A DNA stretch of 64,000 nt. It comes from Rhodocyclaceae bacterium (GTDB taxonomy: Bacteria; Pseudomonadota; Gammaproteobacteria; Burkholderiales; Rhodocyclaceae). The notes beneath the pieces were generated by a model that had not been told where the DNA came from, searched no databases, and saw only the letters and a list, made by a program, of their open reading frames with translations. The stretch lies in assembly GCA_016721505.1 (NCBI GenBank), contig JADKHX010000011.1, forward strand, positions 98,230-162,229, read 5' to 3'. Shown in pieces: positions 9,151 through 16,879 of the stretch. Positions within the stretch are counted from its first letter, which is position 1. Each line of letters opens with the position of its first letter. The translations under genes were made by a program, and so were the position numbers.

Positions 9151-9488
9151 CGCTTGCCTTCTTTCACCATGTTGATGGTGTACTTCGGAATCTCGATCAC
9201 CAGTGGCGTGGTGCCGACCAGCGCTTGACATGACAGTCGCGAGTTCGGCTCCAGCCCCCAAGCTTTGTCGAGCAAATCATCTTCCATTTCATCGGCTGCT
9301 TCGAGCGAGTTGTAGCCTTCACGCACGATCACGTGGCAGGTCGTGCATCCGCAGGATTGCTCGCAAGCATGTTCGATTTCGATGTCGTGTTGCAACAAGG
9401 CATGGCAAATCGATAAGCCTTGCTCGCCGTCAATAACAGCGCCCTCCGGACAAAGCTCGACATGCGGCAAGACAATTATTTGGGTCAT
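9147..9488 (-). CDS. fdx: 2Fe-2S ferredoxin of the isc system
   Basis: A 113-residue adrenodoxin-type ferredoxin that supplies electrons for Fe-S cluster assembly. The cluster ligands are Cys42, Cys48 and Cys51 (CX5CX2C in ACEQSCGCTTC) and Cys87 in SRLSCQAL. Its ATG at 9488 overlaps the hscA stop as ATGA, and its own stop overlaps the iscX start the same way, so the three genes are translationally coupled. Confidence 0.95.
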   Translation of the reverse strand: MTQIIVLPHVELCPEGAVIDGEQGLSICHALLQHDIEIEHACEQSCGCTTCHVIVREGYNSLEAADEMEDDLLDKAWGLEPNSRLSCQALVGTTPLVIEIPKYTINMVKEGKR

Positions 9489-11374
9489 ATGTTTAGTTTT
9501 TCAATGTTCTGTCCGGAAAAAGCCTTGCTCACGCTGCGGTTCATTCGTCGCGCAGCAAATTCGTCGGTACACTTCGACAACTTCGCGCTCGCGTCGTCAA
9601 TCGCACGACGGTCATCGCTCAATATCAGTGCCTGCAATCGCCCTATTGCCGAATCGATTTCGCCGCGTTCAGCAGCAGACAAGAGATTTGCATCAGCCTG
9701 CAAAGCTGACTGAACTGCTTCGAGCAAACGCTGTGAGTCTACCTGTGCCTCGCGTAGCGCGCGGCGATTCGCATCGTCGCCAGCATGGCCCATGCCAGCC
9801 TTGAGCATGGCGGCGATCTCGTTATCACTCAATCCATAGGATGGTTTGACTTCAATGCTGGCCACAATACCGGTAGATTGCTCGCGCGCGGAGACCGAGA
9901 GCAGCCCATCCGCATCAACCTGAAAACTCACTTGTATGCGCGCCGCCCCAGCGACCAGCGGCGGAATCCCGCGAAGTTCGAAACGGGCAAGACTGCGGCA
10001 GTCAGAAACCAACTCGCGCTCGCCTTGCACCACGTGCACCGCCATCGCGGTTTGGCCATCTTTGAAGGTGGTGAATTCCTGTGCTTTGGCAATCGGAATC
10101 GTGGAATTGCGCGGGATAATTTTTTCGACCAAACCGCCCATAGTTTCCAAGCCCAAGGAAAGCGGAATCACATCGAGCAGCAGCCAGTCGTCATCGCCAA
10201 CACGATTGCCCGCCAGCAAATTTGCTTGTATCGCCGCGCCTAGCGCGACGACTTTGTCAGGGTCAAGATTGTTCAGTGGCTCTTGCTTGAAAAATTCGCC
10301 AACCGCGTGTTGAACTTGCGGCATGCGCGTTGCGCCACCGACCATCACCACACCTTTGATGTCGGCCACGGTAAGACCTGCGTCGCGCAGCGCTTTCTTG
10401 GTCGGACCCAAGGTTTTTTGCACCAAGGTTCGCGTTATCTCGCAAAAAACTTCGGTGGTCAAAGTCAAATCCACAAACTCACCGCTTTTCAATTTCGCCG
10501 TAATTGGCGCTTGGCCGTGTTGTGATAAATGCTCTTTGGCTTCCCGCGAACGCGCCATGAGCAAGGTCGCGTCCTGCGCCGAGAGCGGTTTGAGTTTGGC
10601 TTGTTCGATCGCCCAACACGAAACGCGATGATCAAAATCGTCGCCGCCGAGTGCCGAATCACCGCCTGTCGCCAAGACTTCAAACACCCCTTTGGATAAT
10701 TTCAAAATCGAAATATCAAAGGTGCCGCCGCCCAAATCAAACACCGCATAGATGCCTTCGCTGGCGTTATCAAGGCCGTAAGCTATCGCGGCGGCGGTGG
10801 GTTCGTTGAGCAGGCGCAGCACCGGCAATCCGGCAAGCTGCGCCGCGTCTTTGGTGGCTTGGCGTTGAGCGTCATCGAAATAAGCCGGCACAGTAATTAC
10901 TGCACCAACCAACTCGCCGCTAAGTGATGCTTCGCCGCGCAGACGCAAAGATTTGAGAATTTCTGACGAGATTTCTACCGGACTTTTCACGCCAGCCACA
11001 GTGCGAATTTTTACCATCCCGCCGCCCGTATTTACAGGTTCGGCGGAGTCAATGAAATCGTAAGCTAGCGACTCCACATGCGCAATATCGCGCCGCGCTC
11101 GGCCCATAAATCGCTTCACCGAACTCACGGTATTTTTTGGATCCTGCGCCTGTTTGGCTTGCGCGTCGAAGCCCACTTCTGGTGCTTTGTGCGCGGAGTA
11201 ATGTACTACTGACGGCAGCAGCGAGCGTCCATGTTCATCGTTCAACACTGAGGCGACGCCGCTACGTACTGTAGCTACCAATGAATTGGTAGTGCCTAAA
11301 TCGATACCAACGGCGAGTCGGTGTTGATGGGGAGCGGCGGACTCGCCAGGCTCCGCAATCTGCATCAAGGCCAT
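9485..11374 (-). CDS. hscA: Fe-S chaperone HscA (Hsp70 family)
   Basis: A specialised Hsp70 that binds the LPPVK motif of IscU to promote cluster transfer. Near the N-terminus AVGIDLGTTNSLVA is the ATPase phosphate loop; IYAVFDLGGGTFDISI and VVMVGGATRMP are further nucleotide-binding motifs; the C-terminal half is the substrate-binding domain and a helical lid. The ATG at 11374 is chosen; a TTG at 11383 would overlap the hscB stop. It sits between hscB and fdx as usual in this operon. Confidence 0.95.
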   Translation of the reverse strand: MALMQIAEPGESAAPHQHRLAVGIDLGTTNSLVATVRSGVASVLNDEHGRSLLPSVVHYSAHKAPEVGFDAQAKQAQDPKNTVSSVKRFMGRARRDIAHVESLAYDFIDSAEPVNTGGGMVKIRTVAGVKSPVEISSEILKSLRLRGEASLSGELVGAVITVPAYFDDAQRQATKDAAQLAGLPVLRLLNEPTAAAIAYGLDNASEGIYAVFDLGGGTFDISILKLSKGVFEVLATGGDSALGGDDFDHRVSCWAIEQAKLKPLSAQDATLLMARSREAKEHLSQHGQAPITAKLKSGEFVDLTLTTEVFCEITRTLVQKTLGPTKKALRDAGLTVADIKGVVMVGGATRMPQVQHAVGEFFKQEPLNNLDPDKVVALGAAIQANLLAGNRVGDDDWLLLDVIPLSLGLETMGGLVEKIIPRNSTIPIAKAQEFTTFKDGQTAMAVHVVQGERELVSDCRSLARFELRGIPPLVAGAARIQVSFQVDADGLLSVSAREQSTGIVASIEVKPSYGLSDNEIAAMLKAGMGHAGDDANRRALREAQVDSQRLLEAVQSALQADANLLSAAERGEIDSAIGRLQALILSDDRRAIDDASAKLSKCTDEFAARRMNRSVSKAFSGQNIEKLNI

Positions 11375-11379
11375 GACGC

Positions 11380-11922
11380 TCAATCGACAACAGCCGCAAG
11401 GGCGTCATCAATCTCCGAAAGTAATTTTTGTTGAAACATCAATTGGCGTACCAAATTTGTAGCACTAGGAAAATCCGCTTGCTCATCAATCAATGCCTCG
11501 AGTTGCGCATATTCGAATTTCATTTCGACCGCAATCTCGTCACGGAATATATCGAGTGCCGCTTCATTGCCGGATTCACGCGCATCGGCTACGCTTTCAC
11601 GCAATTCCATCTGCGCCATCAAAAACTCCACCGGCATCGCGGTATTGCTCTCAAGTCCGCTATCGTGGCCCTTCAACTCAAGCAAATAATTGGCGCGACG
11701 CAGCGGCTCGCGCAAGGTTTGAAACGCTTCATTCACGCGACTTGCCCACTGCATCGCCAAGCGCTGATCCGCGTCAGACGCGCGCACATGTCGGTCAGGG
11801 TGCACACGAGCTTGCAATTCGCGAAAATTAGTTTCGAGCTGCACACTATCCAACGCTTGCCGCTGCGGCAAATTGAGCAAGCTAAAAAAATCAGCAGTGA
11901 TGTTCAGCGCTGGCAAATCCAT
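11380..11922 (-). CDS. hscB: Fe-S co-chaperone HscB
   Basis: A 180-residue J-type co-chaperone that delivers IscU to HscA and stimulates its ATPase. The J domain spans about residues 12-85, with the HPD motif in ARVHPDRHVRASDAD and RVNEAFQTL in the last helix; the C-terminal helical domain binds IscU. Three bases separate it from the iscA stop, consistent with operon transcription. Confidence 0.94.
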   Translation of the reverse strand: MDLPALNITADFFSLLNLPQRQALDSVQLETNFRELQARVHPDRHVRASDADQRLAMQWASRVNEAFQTLREPLRRANYLLELKGHDSGLESNTAMPVEFLMAQMELRESVADARESGNEAALDIFRDEIAVEMKFEYAQLEALIDEQADFPSATNLVRQLMFQQKLLSEIDDALAAVVD

Positions 11923-11925
11923 GAA

Positions 11926-12249
11926 TTAAACCTTGAACGACTCACCACAACCGCACTCATCCTTGACATTTGGGTTGATGAATTTAAAGCCTTCGTTCAA
12001 GCCTTCCTTGGTGTAATCCAATTGCGTGCCTTCCAGATACGGCAAGCTTTTCGGGTCGACCAAAACCTTCACGCCGTGGCTTTCAAACACAATGTCTTCG
12101 GGCAGCGATGCGTCGGCAAATTCGAGTTTGTAAGCCAGACCCGAGCAGCCCGAAGTCTTGACCCCGAGGCGAACGCCGACACCCTTGCCGCGCTTGGCAA
12201 TGAAGTTGGCGACGTGTTTTGCCGCTGGTTCTGAAAGCGTCACTGGCAT
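11926..12249 (-). CDS. iscA: Fe-S cluster carrier protein IscA
   Basis: A 107-residue A-type carrier with the three invariant cysteines: Cys35 in KTSGCSGLAY, and Cys99 and Cys101 in DECGCGESF. It accepts clusters or iron and passes them to target enzymes. It starts 2 bases after the iscU stop. The match to IscA is close in length and sequence; ErpA would be the alternative, but the operon position supports IscA. Confidence 0.95.
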   Translation of the reverse strand: MPVTLSEPAAKHVANFIAKRGKGVGVRLGVKTSGCSGLAYKLEFADASLPEDIVFESHGVKVLVDPKSLPYLEGTQLDYTKEGLNEGFKFINPNVKDECGCGESFKV

Positions 12250-12251
12250 GA

Positions 12252-12635
12252 TTAGCTCACCTGTCTTTGCTTGTAGTCGGCAACGGCCGCTTTGATTGCG
12301 TCTTCAGCCAAAATCGAACAGTGAATTTTCACCGGCGGAAGCGCCAACTCTTCAGCGATTTGCGTGTTTTTGATTTCCAAGGCTTGATCCAAGGTCTTGC
12401 CCTTGACCCATTCGGTCACCAAGGACGAGGACGCAATCGCTGAGCCACAGCCATAAGTTTTAAATTTCGCATCTTCGATGATGCCGTCCTTGCCGACTTT
12501 TATCTGCAACTTCATCACATCGCCGCAAGCCGGCGCGCCAACCATCCCGGTCGCCACGCTCGCATCGTCCTTGGCGAACGATCCAACGTTGCGGGGATTC
12601 TCGTAGTGATCTAAAACTTTTTCGCTATATGCCAT
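12252..12635 (-). CDS. iscU: Fe-S cluster scaffold IscU
   Basis: A 127-residue scaffold on which clusters are built from IscS-derived sulfur. Cluster ligands Cys37 and Asp39 lie in APACGDVM, Cys63 in TYGCGSAIASSS, and a third cysteine follows the HscA recognition motif LPPVK (LPPVKIHCS). AGAAGGAG lies 7 bases before the ATG at 12635. Two strong hairpins separate it from iscS, which may set the relative amounts of IscS and IscU. Confidence 0.96.
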   Translation of the reverse strand: MAYSEKVLDHYENPRNVGSFAKDDASVATGMVGAPACGDVMKLQIKVGKDGIIEDAKFKTYGCGSAIASSSLVTEWVKGKTLDQALEIKNTQIAEELALPPVKIHCSILAEDAIKAAVADYKQRQVS

Positions 12636-12654
12636 TTTGATACTCCTTCTAACT

Positions 12655-12691
12655 AGTCACCCCCGCCCCCGGGGCGGGGGCTGGGGGGTGG
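12655..12691 (-). other. GC-rich hairpin in iscS-iscU spacer
   Basis: On the transcribed strand CCCCCGCCCC is followed at once by GGGGGCGGGG, an almost perfect GC-only stem about 20 bases before the iscU ribosome binding site. No U-run follows, so it is more likely an mRNA stability or translation element than a terminator. Confidence 0.5.
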
Positions 12692-12711
12692 GTAGTGCAT
12701 TTTTTCCCGAC

Positions 12712-12753
12712 GGGCAGCACATTGGGTGAGCTCGCTCACTCAATGTGCTGCCC
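12712..12753 (-). other. 20-bp inverted repeat spanning the iscS stop codon
   Basis: Arms GGGCAGCACATTG and CAATGTGCTGCCC continue inward with GAGTGAGC/GCTCACCC, leaving a 2-base loop and one mismatched pair. The iscS stop codon (12740-12742) lies inside the stem. There is no U-run after it on the transcribed strand. A role as a 3' processing or stabilising structure between iscS and iscU is inferred. Confidence 0.6.
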
Positions 12754-13984
12754 ACACGACGCTATTCAAGTCCACGCCGTCCTTGAACATCTCCCAAAGC
12801 GGCGAGAGTTCGCGTAATTTTCCAAGCTTGTCGTGCAACAACTTAATCGTGAAATCGACTTCTTCAACGGTGGTAAATCGACCGAGCGTGAAACGTATCG
12901 AGCTATGCGCGAGCTCGTCGGAACGTCCCAATGCGCGTAGCACATAGGATGGCTCAAGGCTGGCCGAAGTGCAGGCCGAGCCGGACGACACAGCAATATC
13001 CTTAATCGCCATGATTAAGGATTCGCCTTCAACGAAATTAAAACTGACGTTTAGGTTGTGCGGCACGCGCTGCTCCAAGTCGCCATTGACATAGGTTTCT
13101 TCGATGTCCATCAGGCCCTTCATCAGCCGATCGCGCAGCATTCGAATGCGCTCGTTTTCGGTCGCCATTTCCACGCGTGCGAGCCGGAAGGCTTCGCCCA
13201 TGCCGACAATTTGATGCGTTGCCAGTGTGCCCGAACGCAAGCCGCGCTCGTGCCCACCACCGTGCATTTGCGCTTCCAAACGGATGCGCGGTTTGCGACG
13301 CACATACAGCGCACCAATGCCCTTCGGGCCATAGGTTTTGTGCGCGCTGAAGGACATCAAATCGACCTTCAACGCTGCCAAATCAATCGGCATTTTGCCC
13401 GTTGCTTGTGCTGCATCAACGTGAAAAATCACGCCTTTCTCGCGGCAGATTTCGCCTATCGCCGCAATCGGTTGTATCACGCCGATCTCATTATTTACCG
13501 CCATCACCGACGCCAGCACAGTGTCTGGCCGCAGCGCTGCGCGAAACTGCTCGACGCTGATCAAGCCATGTTCGTCCGGCACCAGATAGGTCGCTTCAAA
13601 GCCTTGGCGCTCCAGTTCTTTGACTGTGTCGAGCACGGCTTTGTGTTCGGTCGACACGGTGACAATGTGACGGCCTTTGGTCGCTGCATAAAAATGCGCC
13701 GCACCTTTAATTGCGAGGTTGTTTGACTCGGTCGCCCCGGAAGTGAAAATGATGTCTTTGGCATCCGCACCGACCAACGCCGCAATTTCTGCGCGCGCTT
13801 CTTCTACCGCATGCTCGGCTGTCCAGCCGTAGGGGTGCGAGCGCGACGCCGGATTGCCGAAGTTCTCGGTCAACCATGGAATCATTTTCGCGGCGACGCG
13901 CGGATCAACTGGCGTGGTCGCGGAATAATCTAGATAGATCGGACGTTCGCTGTTGCCTAAATTGTTGCTCACGCTGCTACTCAT
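12740..13984 (-). CDS. iscS: cysteine desulfurase IscS
   Basis: A 414-residue PLP enzyme that removes sulfur from cysteine for Fe-S clusters and other thio-cofactors. It begins PIYLDYSATTPVDPRV after a short tail; the PLP lysine lies in SFSAHKTYGPKGIG and the persulfide cysteine in the flexible loop SSGSACTSAS. Class and length fit IscS rather than SufS. GGAG precedes the ATG. It follows a second desulfurase gene by 18 bases, an unusual duplication in the isc operon. Confidence 0.96.
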   Translation of the reverse strand: MSSSVSNNLGNSERPIYLDYSATTPVDPRVAAKMIPWLTENFGNPASRSHPYGWTAEHAVEEARAEIAALVGADAKDIIFTSGATESNNLAIKGAAHFYAATKGRHIVTVSTEHKAVLDTVKELERQGFEATYLVPDEHGLISVEQFRAALRPDTVLASVMAVNNEIGVIQPIAAIGEICREKGVIFHVDAAQATGKMPIDLAALKVDLMSFSAHKTYGPKGIGALYVRRKPRIRLEAQMHGGGHERGLRSGTLATHQIVGMGEAFRLARVEMATENERIRMLRDRLMKGLMDIEETYVNGDLEQRVPHNLNVSFNFVEGESLIMAIKDIAVSSGSACTSASLEPSYVLRALGRSDELAHSSIRFTLGRFTTVEEVDFTIKLLHDKLGKLRELSPLWEMFKDGVDLNSVVWAAH

Positions 13985-14002
13985 AGTGCATCTCCAAAAA
14001 AA

Positions 14003-15169
14003 TCATTCGGCCATCGCCACCAGGCCGCGAAGTTCTGCCAAGGTGGCGGTCAAGGCTTGTAAAAAATCATTGACTTGTGCCGATGTGTTGTCAGCACCAA
14101 AACTAATTCGCACCGCGCCGCGCGCAAGTTCTGCGGGAACTTTCATCGCCAACAGCACCCGCGACGCTTGCGGGTTTGCGCTCGAACAAGCCGCGCCGCT
14201 GGCAACTGCAAAACCAGCGCGATCCAATTTGCCGACCAGCGTTTCGCCATCGACATTTTCAAAAGCGAAATAGCTGGTGTTCGGCAACCGCTCGGCAGTT
14301 TGCGAAAAAATCTTCGCTCCCTCGCGCAGCAATCCAATCTCTAATGCTTCACGAAGTCGCAAAGTCGCCGCACGACGTGCCGCCAGCTCGCGCACCGCGA
14401 TTTCCGCCGCCAAGCCAAAGCCGACAATCGCCGCCACGTTTTCAGTTCCCGAACGCAATCCACGCTCGTGTCCGCCACCAGCAATCTGCGCTTGCAAATC
14501 TGTCCGTTTGTCGAGCACCAAAGTCCCTGCACCTTTTGGCCCGCCGATTTTGTGCGCCGAGAGTGTCATGCCATGCACGCCAGCCGAATTGAGTGCACGA
14601 AAATCTATGGTCATTTTCCCGAATGCCTGCACGGCATCGGTATGCATCAGCGCGCCGCAGCTTTTCATGCTTTGCGCAATCGCTGCGACATCTTGAATCG
14701 CGCCGGTTTCATTGTTGGCCAACATGACTGAAACGATTGACGGTCGCCAGTTGGTGCTGGTGACACGCCGTTGAATGTCTGCAGGGAGCACCTGTCCACT
14801 CAAATTAACTCCAATTTCATCCAGCATCCAGCCAGCCCTGGTCAATTGCTGTGCCGGCTCGCGCACGCAAGGATGTTCAATCGCCGAGATCGCCACGGTG
14901 CCCACTGGCAGGTTCGCCGCGACACCTTTGATGAATAAATTATTCGCCTCCGAGCCGCCGCTGGTAAAAACAATTTCGGTCGGATGCGCACCCACTGCAA
15001 ATGCCACTCGCTGCCGTGCCTCATCAATCGCGCGCCGCGCTGCACGGCCATATTCATGGCGGCTGGATGCATTGCCAAAGTGATCAGTCATAAACGGCAA
15101 CATGCCCGCTAACACGCGCGCATCAATCGGCGTCGAAGCGTTGTGATCAAAATAGACGGGCGCAAACAT
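14003..15169 (-). CDS. second IscS/NifS-like cysteine desulfurase
   Basis: A 388-residue group I cysteine desulfurase with PVYFDHNASTPID at the start, the PLP lysine in LSAHKIGGPKGAG and the catalytic cysteine in ASGAACSSANPQAS, so it should be active. It is clearly divergent from the adjacent IscS. It lies between iscR and iscS, 24 bases after the iscR stop, and must share the IscR-controlled promoter. A copy of the 27-bp repeat encodes RRVTSTNWR in the segment before SIVSVMLANNETG. The reason for two desulfurases is not visible. Confidence 0.9.
   Translation of the reverse strand: MFAPVYFDHNASTPIDARVLAGMLPFMTDHFGNASSRHEYGRAARRAIDEARQRVAFAVGAHPTEIVFTSGGSEANNLFIKGVAANLPVGTVAISAIEHPCVREPAQQLTRAGWMLDEIGVNLSGQVLPADIQRRVTSTNWRPSIVSVMLANNETGAIQDVAAIAQSMKSCGALMHTDAVQAFGKMTIDFRALNSAGVHGMTLSAHKIGGPKGAGTLVLDKRTDLQAQIAGGGHERGLRSGTENVAAIVGFGLAAEIAVRELAARRAATLRLREALEIGLLREGAKIFSQTAERLPNTSYFAFENVDGETLVGKLDRAGFAVASGAACSSANPQASRVLLAMKVPAELARGAVRISFGADNTSAQVNDFLQALTATLAELRGLVAMAE
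14746..14772 (+). repeat. 27-bp dispersed repeat inside second desulfurase gene
   Basis: Reads GCCAGTTGGTGCTGG then TGACACGCCGTT, antisense to the gene; translated in frame as part of a surface segment. Confidence 0.9.
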
Positions 15170-15193
15170 GATGGCGTGTCGATTAGTTTGGAA

Positions 15194-15703
15194 TTAGACC
15201 GCCGCCACACTGCATCCGGCAGACGCAGGCACAGAATTGGTGACGCGCGAAACGCGCTGGTCGCGCAACACCGCCGTCTTGCCAACGCGCTGCTGACTAA
15301 CCAAATCGGCCAATGAAATTGAATTCAAATAGGCCATCATTTTTTGGTTCAAACCGGTCCACAAATGATGCGTCATACACACGCTCTCGGTGTGGTCGTC
15401 CTCCGAATGACAATTTCTTTTGCCACCACATTGCGTCGCATCCATGGGCTCATCAACCGCCGCAATAATCTGCGCCACAGTGATAGATTCCAACCCGCGC
15501 GCCGCCGTGTAACCACCACCCGGACCACGCACGCTGGCGACCAATTCATGCCGCCGCAACTTGCCAAAAAGCTGCTCAAGATAGGACAAGGAGATACGCT
15601 GCCGCTCGCCGATACCAGCCAAAGTCACCGGCCCGGCATGCTGATGCAAGCCAAGATCAATCATCGCAGTCACCGCGAAGCGTCCTTTGGTAGTCAGTCT
15701 CAT
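15194..15703 (-). CDS. iscR: Fe-S cluster regulator IscR
   Basis: An Rrf2-family winged-helix regulator (169 residues) that binds a 2Fe-2S cluster and represses the isc operon when cluster-loaded. The helix-turn-helix is RISLSYLEQLFGKLRRHELV, followed by SVRGPGGGY. Cluster ligands are probably Cys92, Cys98, Cys109 and His112; the spacing between the second and third cysteine is ten residues, five more than in the E. coli protein. The start at 15703 is chosen because AAGGAG lies 9 bases upstream; an in-frame ATG at 15724 would place that site inside the gene. Confidence 0.94.
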   Translation of the reverse strand: MRLTTKGRFAVTAMIDLGLHQHAGPVTLAGIGERQRISLSYLEQLFGKLRRHELVASVRGPGGGYTAARGLESITVAQIIAAVDEPMDATQCGGKRNCHSEDDHTESVCMTHHLWTGLNQKMMAYLNSISLADLVSQQRVGKTAVLRDQRVSRVTNSVPASAGCSVAAV

Positions 15704-15792
15704 TGTGCCGGTCTCCTTCGTCAATCGAAGTTATATTCAATAAAATCAGTAGCTTAAATTAAATTCTAAGGCACTGCTTGCGGTCAGTCAGA

Positions 15793-15817
15793 ATACCCGA
15801 CCAGTTAAGTCGACTAT
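15793..15817. promoter_or_regulatory. IscR type 1 operator, promoter-proximal
   Basis: A 25-bp imperfect palindrome with outer halves ATACCCGAC and AGTCGACTAT, matching the type 1 IscR consensus at all outer positions except a few central bases. It overlaps the -10 hexamer of the iscR promoter. Confidence 0.75.
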
Positions 15818-15842
15818 AGGCTATCCCGACAGATTTAGTCAA
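15813..15842 (-). promoter_or_regulatory. iscR operon promoter
   Basis: On the minus strand a -35 TTGACT is followed after 18 bases by a -10 TATAGT. Each hexamer is covered by one IscR-type operator, the arrangement expected for self-repression. The leader to the iscR ATG is about 100 bases. Confidence 0.7.
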
Positions 15843-15846
15843 CTAA
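15822..15846. promoter_or_regulatory. IscR type 1 operator, promoter-distal
   Basis: Second 25-bp site, with CCCGAC on one side and TTTAGTCAACTAA on the other, fitting the type 1 consensus especially in its right half. It covers the -35 hexamer and is 4 bases from the first site. Confidence 0.65.
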
Positions 15847-15874
15847 TATGGCGTGATTTCACGGCGGTGAAGTA

Positions 15875-15957
15875 GGGGGTTCGCAAAGCACTGCTTTGCG
15901 TTTTTCGTCGCGGGCTGATCGCGCAAAACCAATGCTCCACAACACCAACTAGCAGGA
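15875..15957 (-). repeat. long form of dispersed repeat (copy C)
   Basis: On the minus strand it runs from a degraded CTAGTTGGTGTTG end to the perfect hairpin GCAAAGC-AGT-GCTTTGC and GAACCCCC. The middle hairpin is poorly kept. It lies about 120 bases downstream of the cysE stop in the sense direction. Confidence 0.6.
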
Positions 15958-16077
15958 TTGAAAGCTAGAAACGGACTGGACAATATTTCAAAACTGGAGA
16001 TAGAGGACTACCCTAGAGCAATTCGTGGCGGATCTAAAACATGACAATGTGCCGTCCAGGGAACGTGCAAAGGCCCC

Positions 16078-16842
16078 CTAATCCACAATCTTCGACAAAT
16101 ACCCCGCATCAAATTTATCGCAGTTCTCCACATCACTAGGCAACTTAACGCCCGCTGCCGCCATGGTCTTGAGCATGCATTCAATGCGCCGGTCAGTTTC
16201 AACTGCGTGATCAAGCAATCCATGTATCGCTTGTGCCACAGGGTCGTCTTCGGTTCGAGAAATCGCATAGGCGGAAAAGCCCATTTTTTCCGCCTTCTCT
16301 TCGCGGGCTAAATCTTTGTCGGCTTCAATGATGCGCGCGGGGATACCGACTGCAGTTGCACCCGCTGGCACGTCGCGCACGACGACGGCGTTAGAGCCGA
16401 CCTTTGCACCGGCGTGTAGTGTGATTGGTCCTAAAATTTTTGCGCCGGCGCCTATCACTACGCCGACTTCCAGCGTCGGGTGGCGCTTGCCTCCACTCCA
16501 AGATGTGCCGCCCAAAGTCACCCCGTGGTAGAGCGTGCAGTCATCCATGATGACGGCTGTTTCACCAATCACGATGCCCATGCCGTGGTCGATGAACACA
16601 CGTCGGCCGATGGTCGCGCCCGGGTGGATTTCGATACCGGTTGCCCAACGGGTGATATGCGACGAATACCGCGCCAACCAGCGCAGATGGTGATCCCATA
16701 GCCAGTGCGATAAACGATGCATGATCAGCGCATGTAAGCCCGGGTAACAGGTGAGCACTTCCCAAGTCGAACGTGCAGCGGGGTCGCGCTCAAATACGCA
16801 ATTGATGTCCTCGCGAAGTCGTGGGAAGAAAAATGCGCTCAT
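16078..16842 (-). CDS. cysE: serine O-acetyltransferase CysE
   Basis: A 254-residue enzyme making O-acetylserine, the direct precursor of cysteine, fitting its place beside the cysteine-consuming isc operon. It begins MSAFFFPRLREDINCVFERDPAA with the SATase N-terminal domain; hexapeptide repeats of the left-handed beta-helix follow (IHPGATIGRRVFIDHGMGIV, then VVIGAGAKILGPI), with catalytic His in FIDHGMG. The start at 16842 matches the family N-terminus; the reading frame is open further upstream but that part overlaps trmJ. Confidence 0.93.
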   Translation of the reverse strand: MSAFFFPRLREDINCVFERDPAARSTWEVLTCYPGLHALIMHRLSHWLWDHHLRWLARYSSHITRWATGIEIHPGATIGRRVFIDHGMGIVIGETAVIMDDCTLYHGVTLGGTSWSGGKRHPTLEVGVVIGAGAKILGPITLHAGAKVGSNAVVVRDVPAGATAVGIPARIIEADKDLAREEKAEKMGFSAYAISRTEDDPVAQAIHGLLDHAVETDRRIECMLKTMAAAGVKLPSDVENCDKFDAGYLSKIVD

Positions 16843-16879
16843 GATTTTTTTGATTCCTGTTGGGAGCAATGAACAAGGA

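Noticed and set aside
12661..12691. GC-rich stem before iscU as a rho-independent terminator
   Set aside because: No run of U follows on the transcribed strand and the isc genes downstream clearly belong to the same operon.
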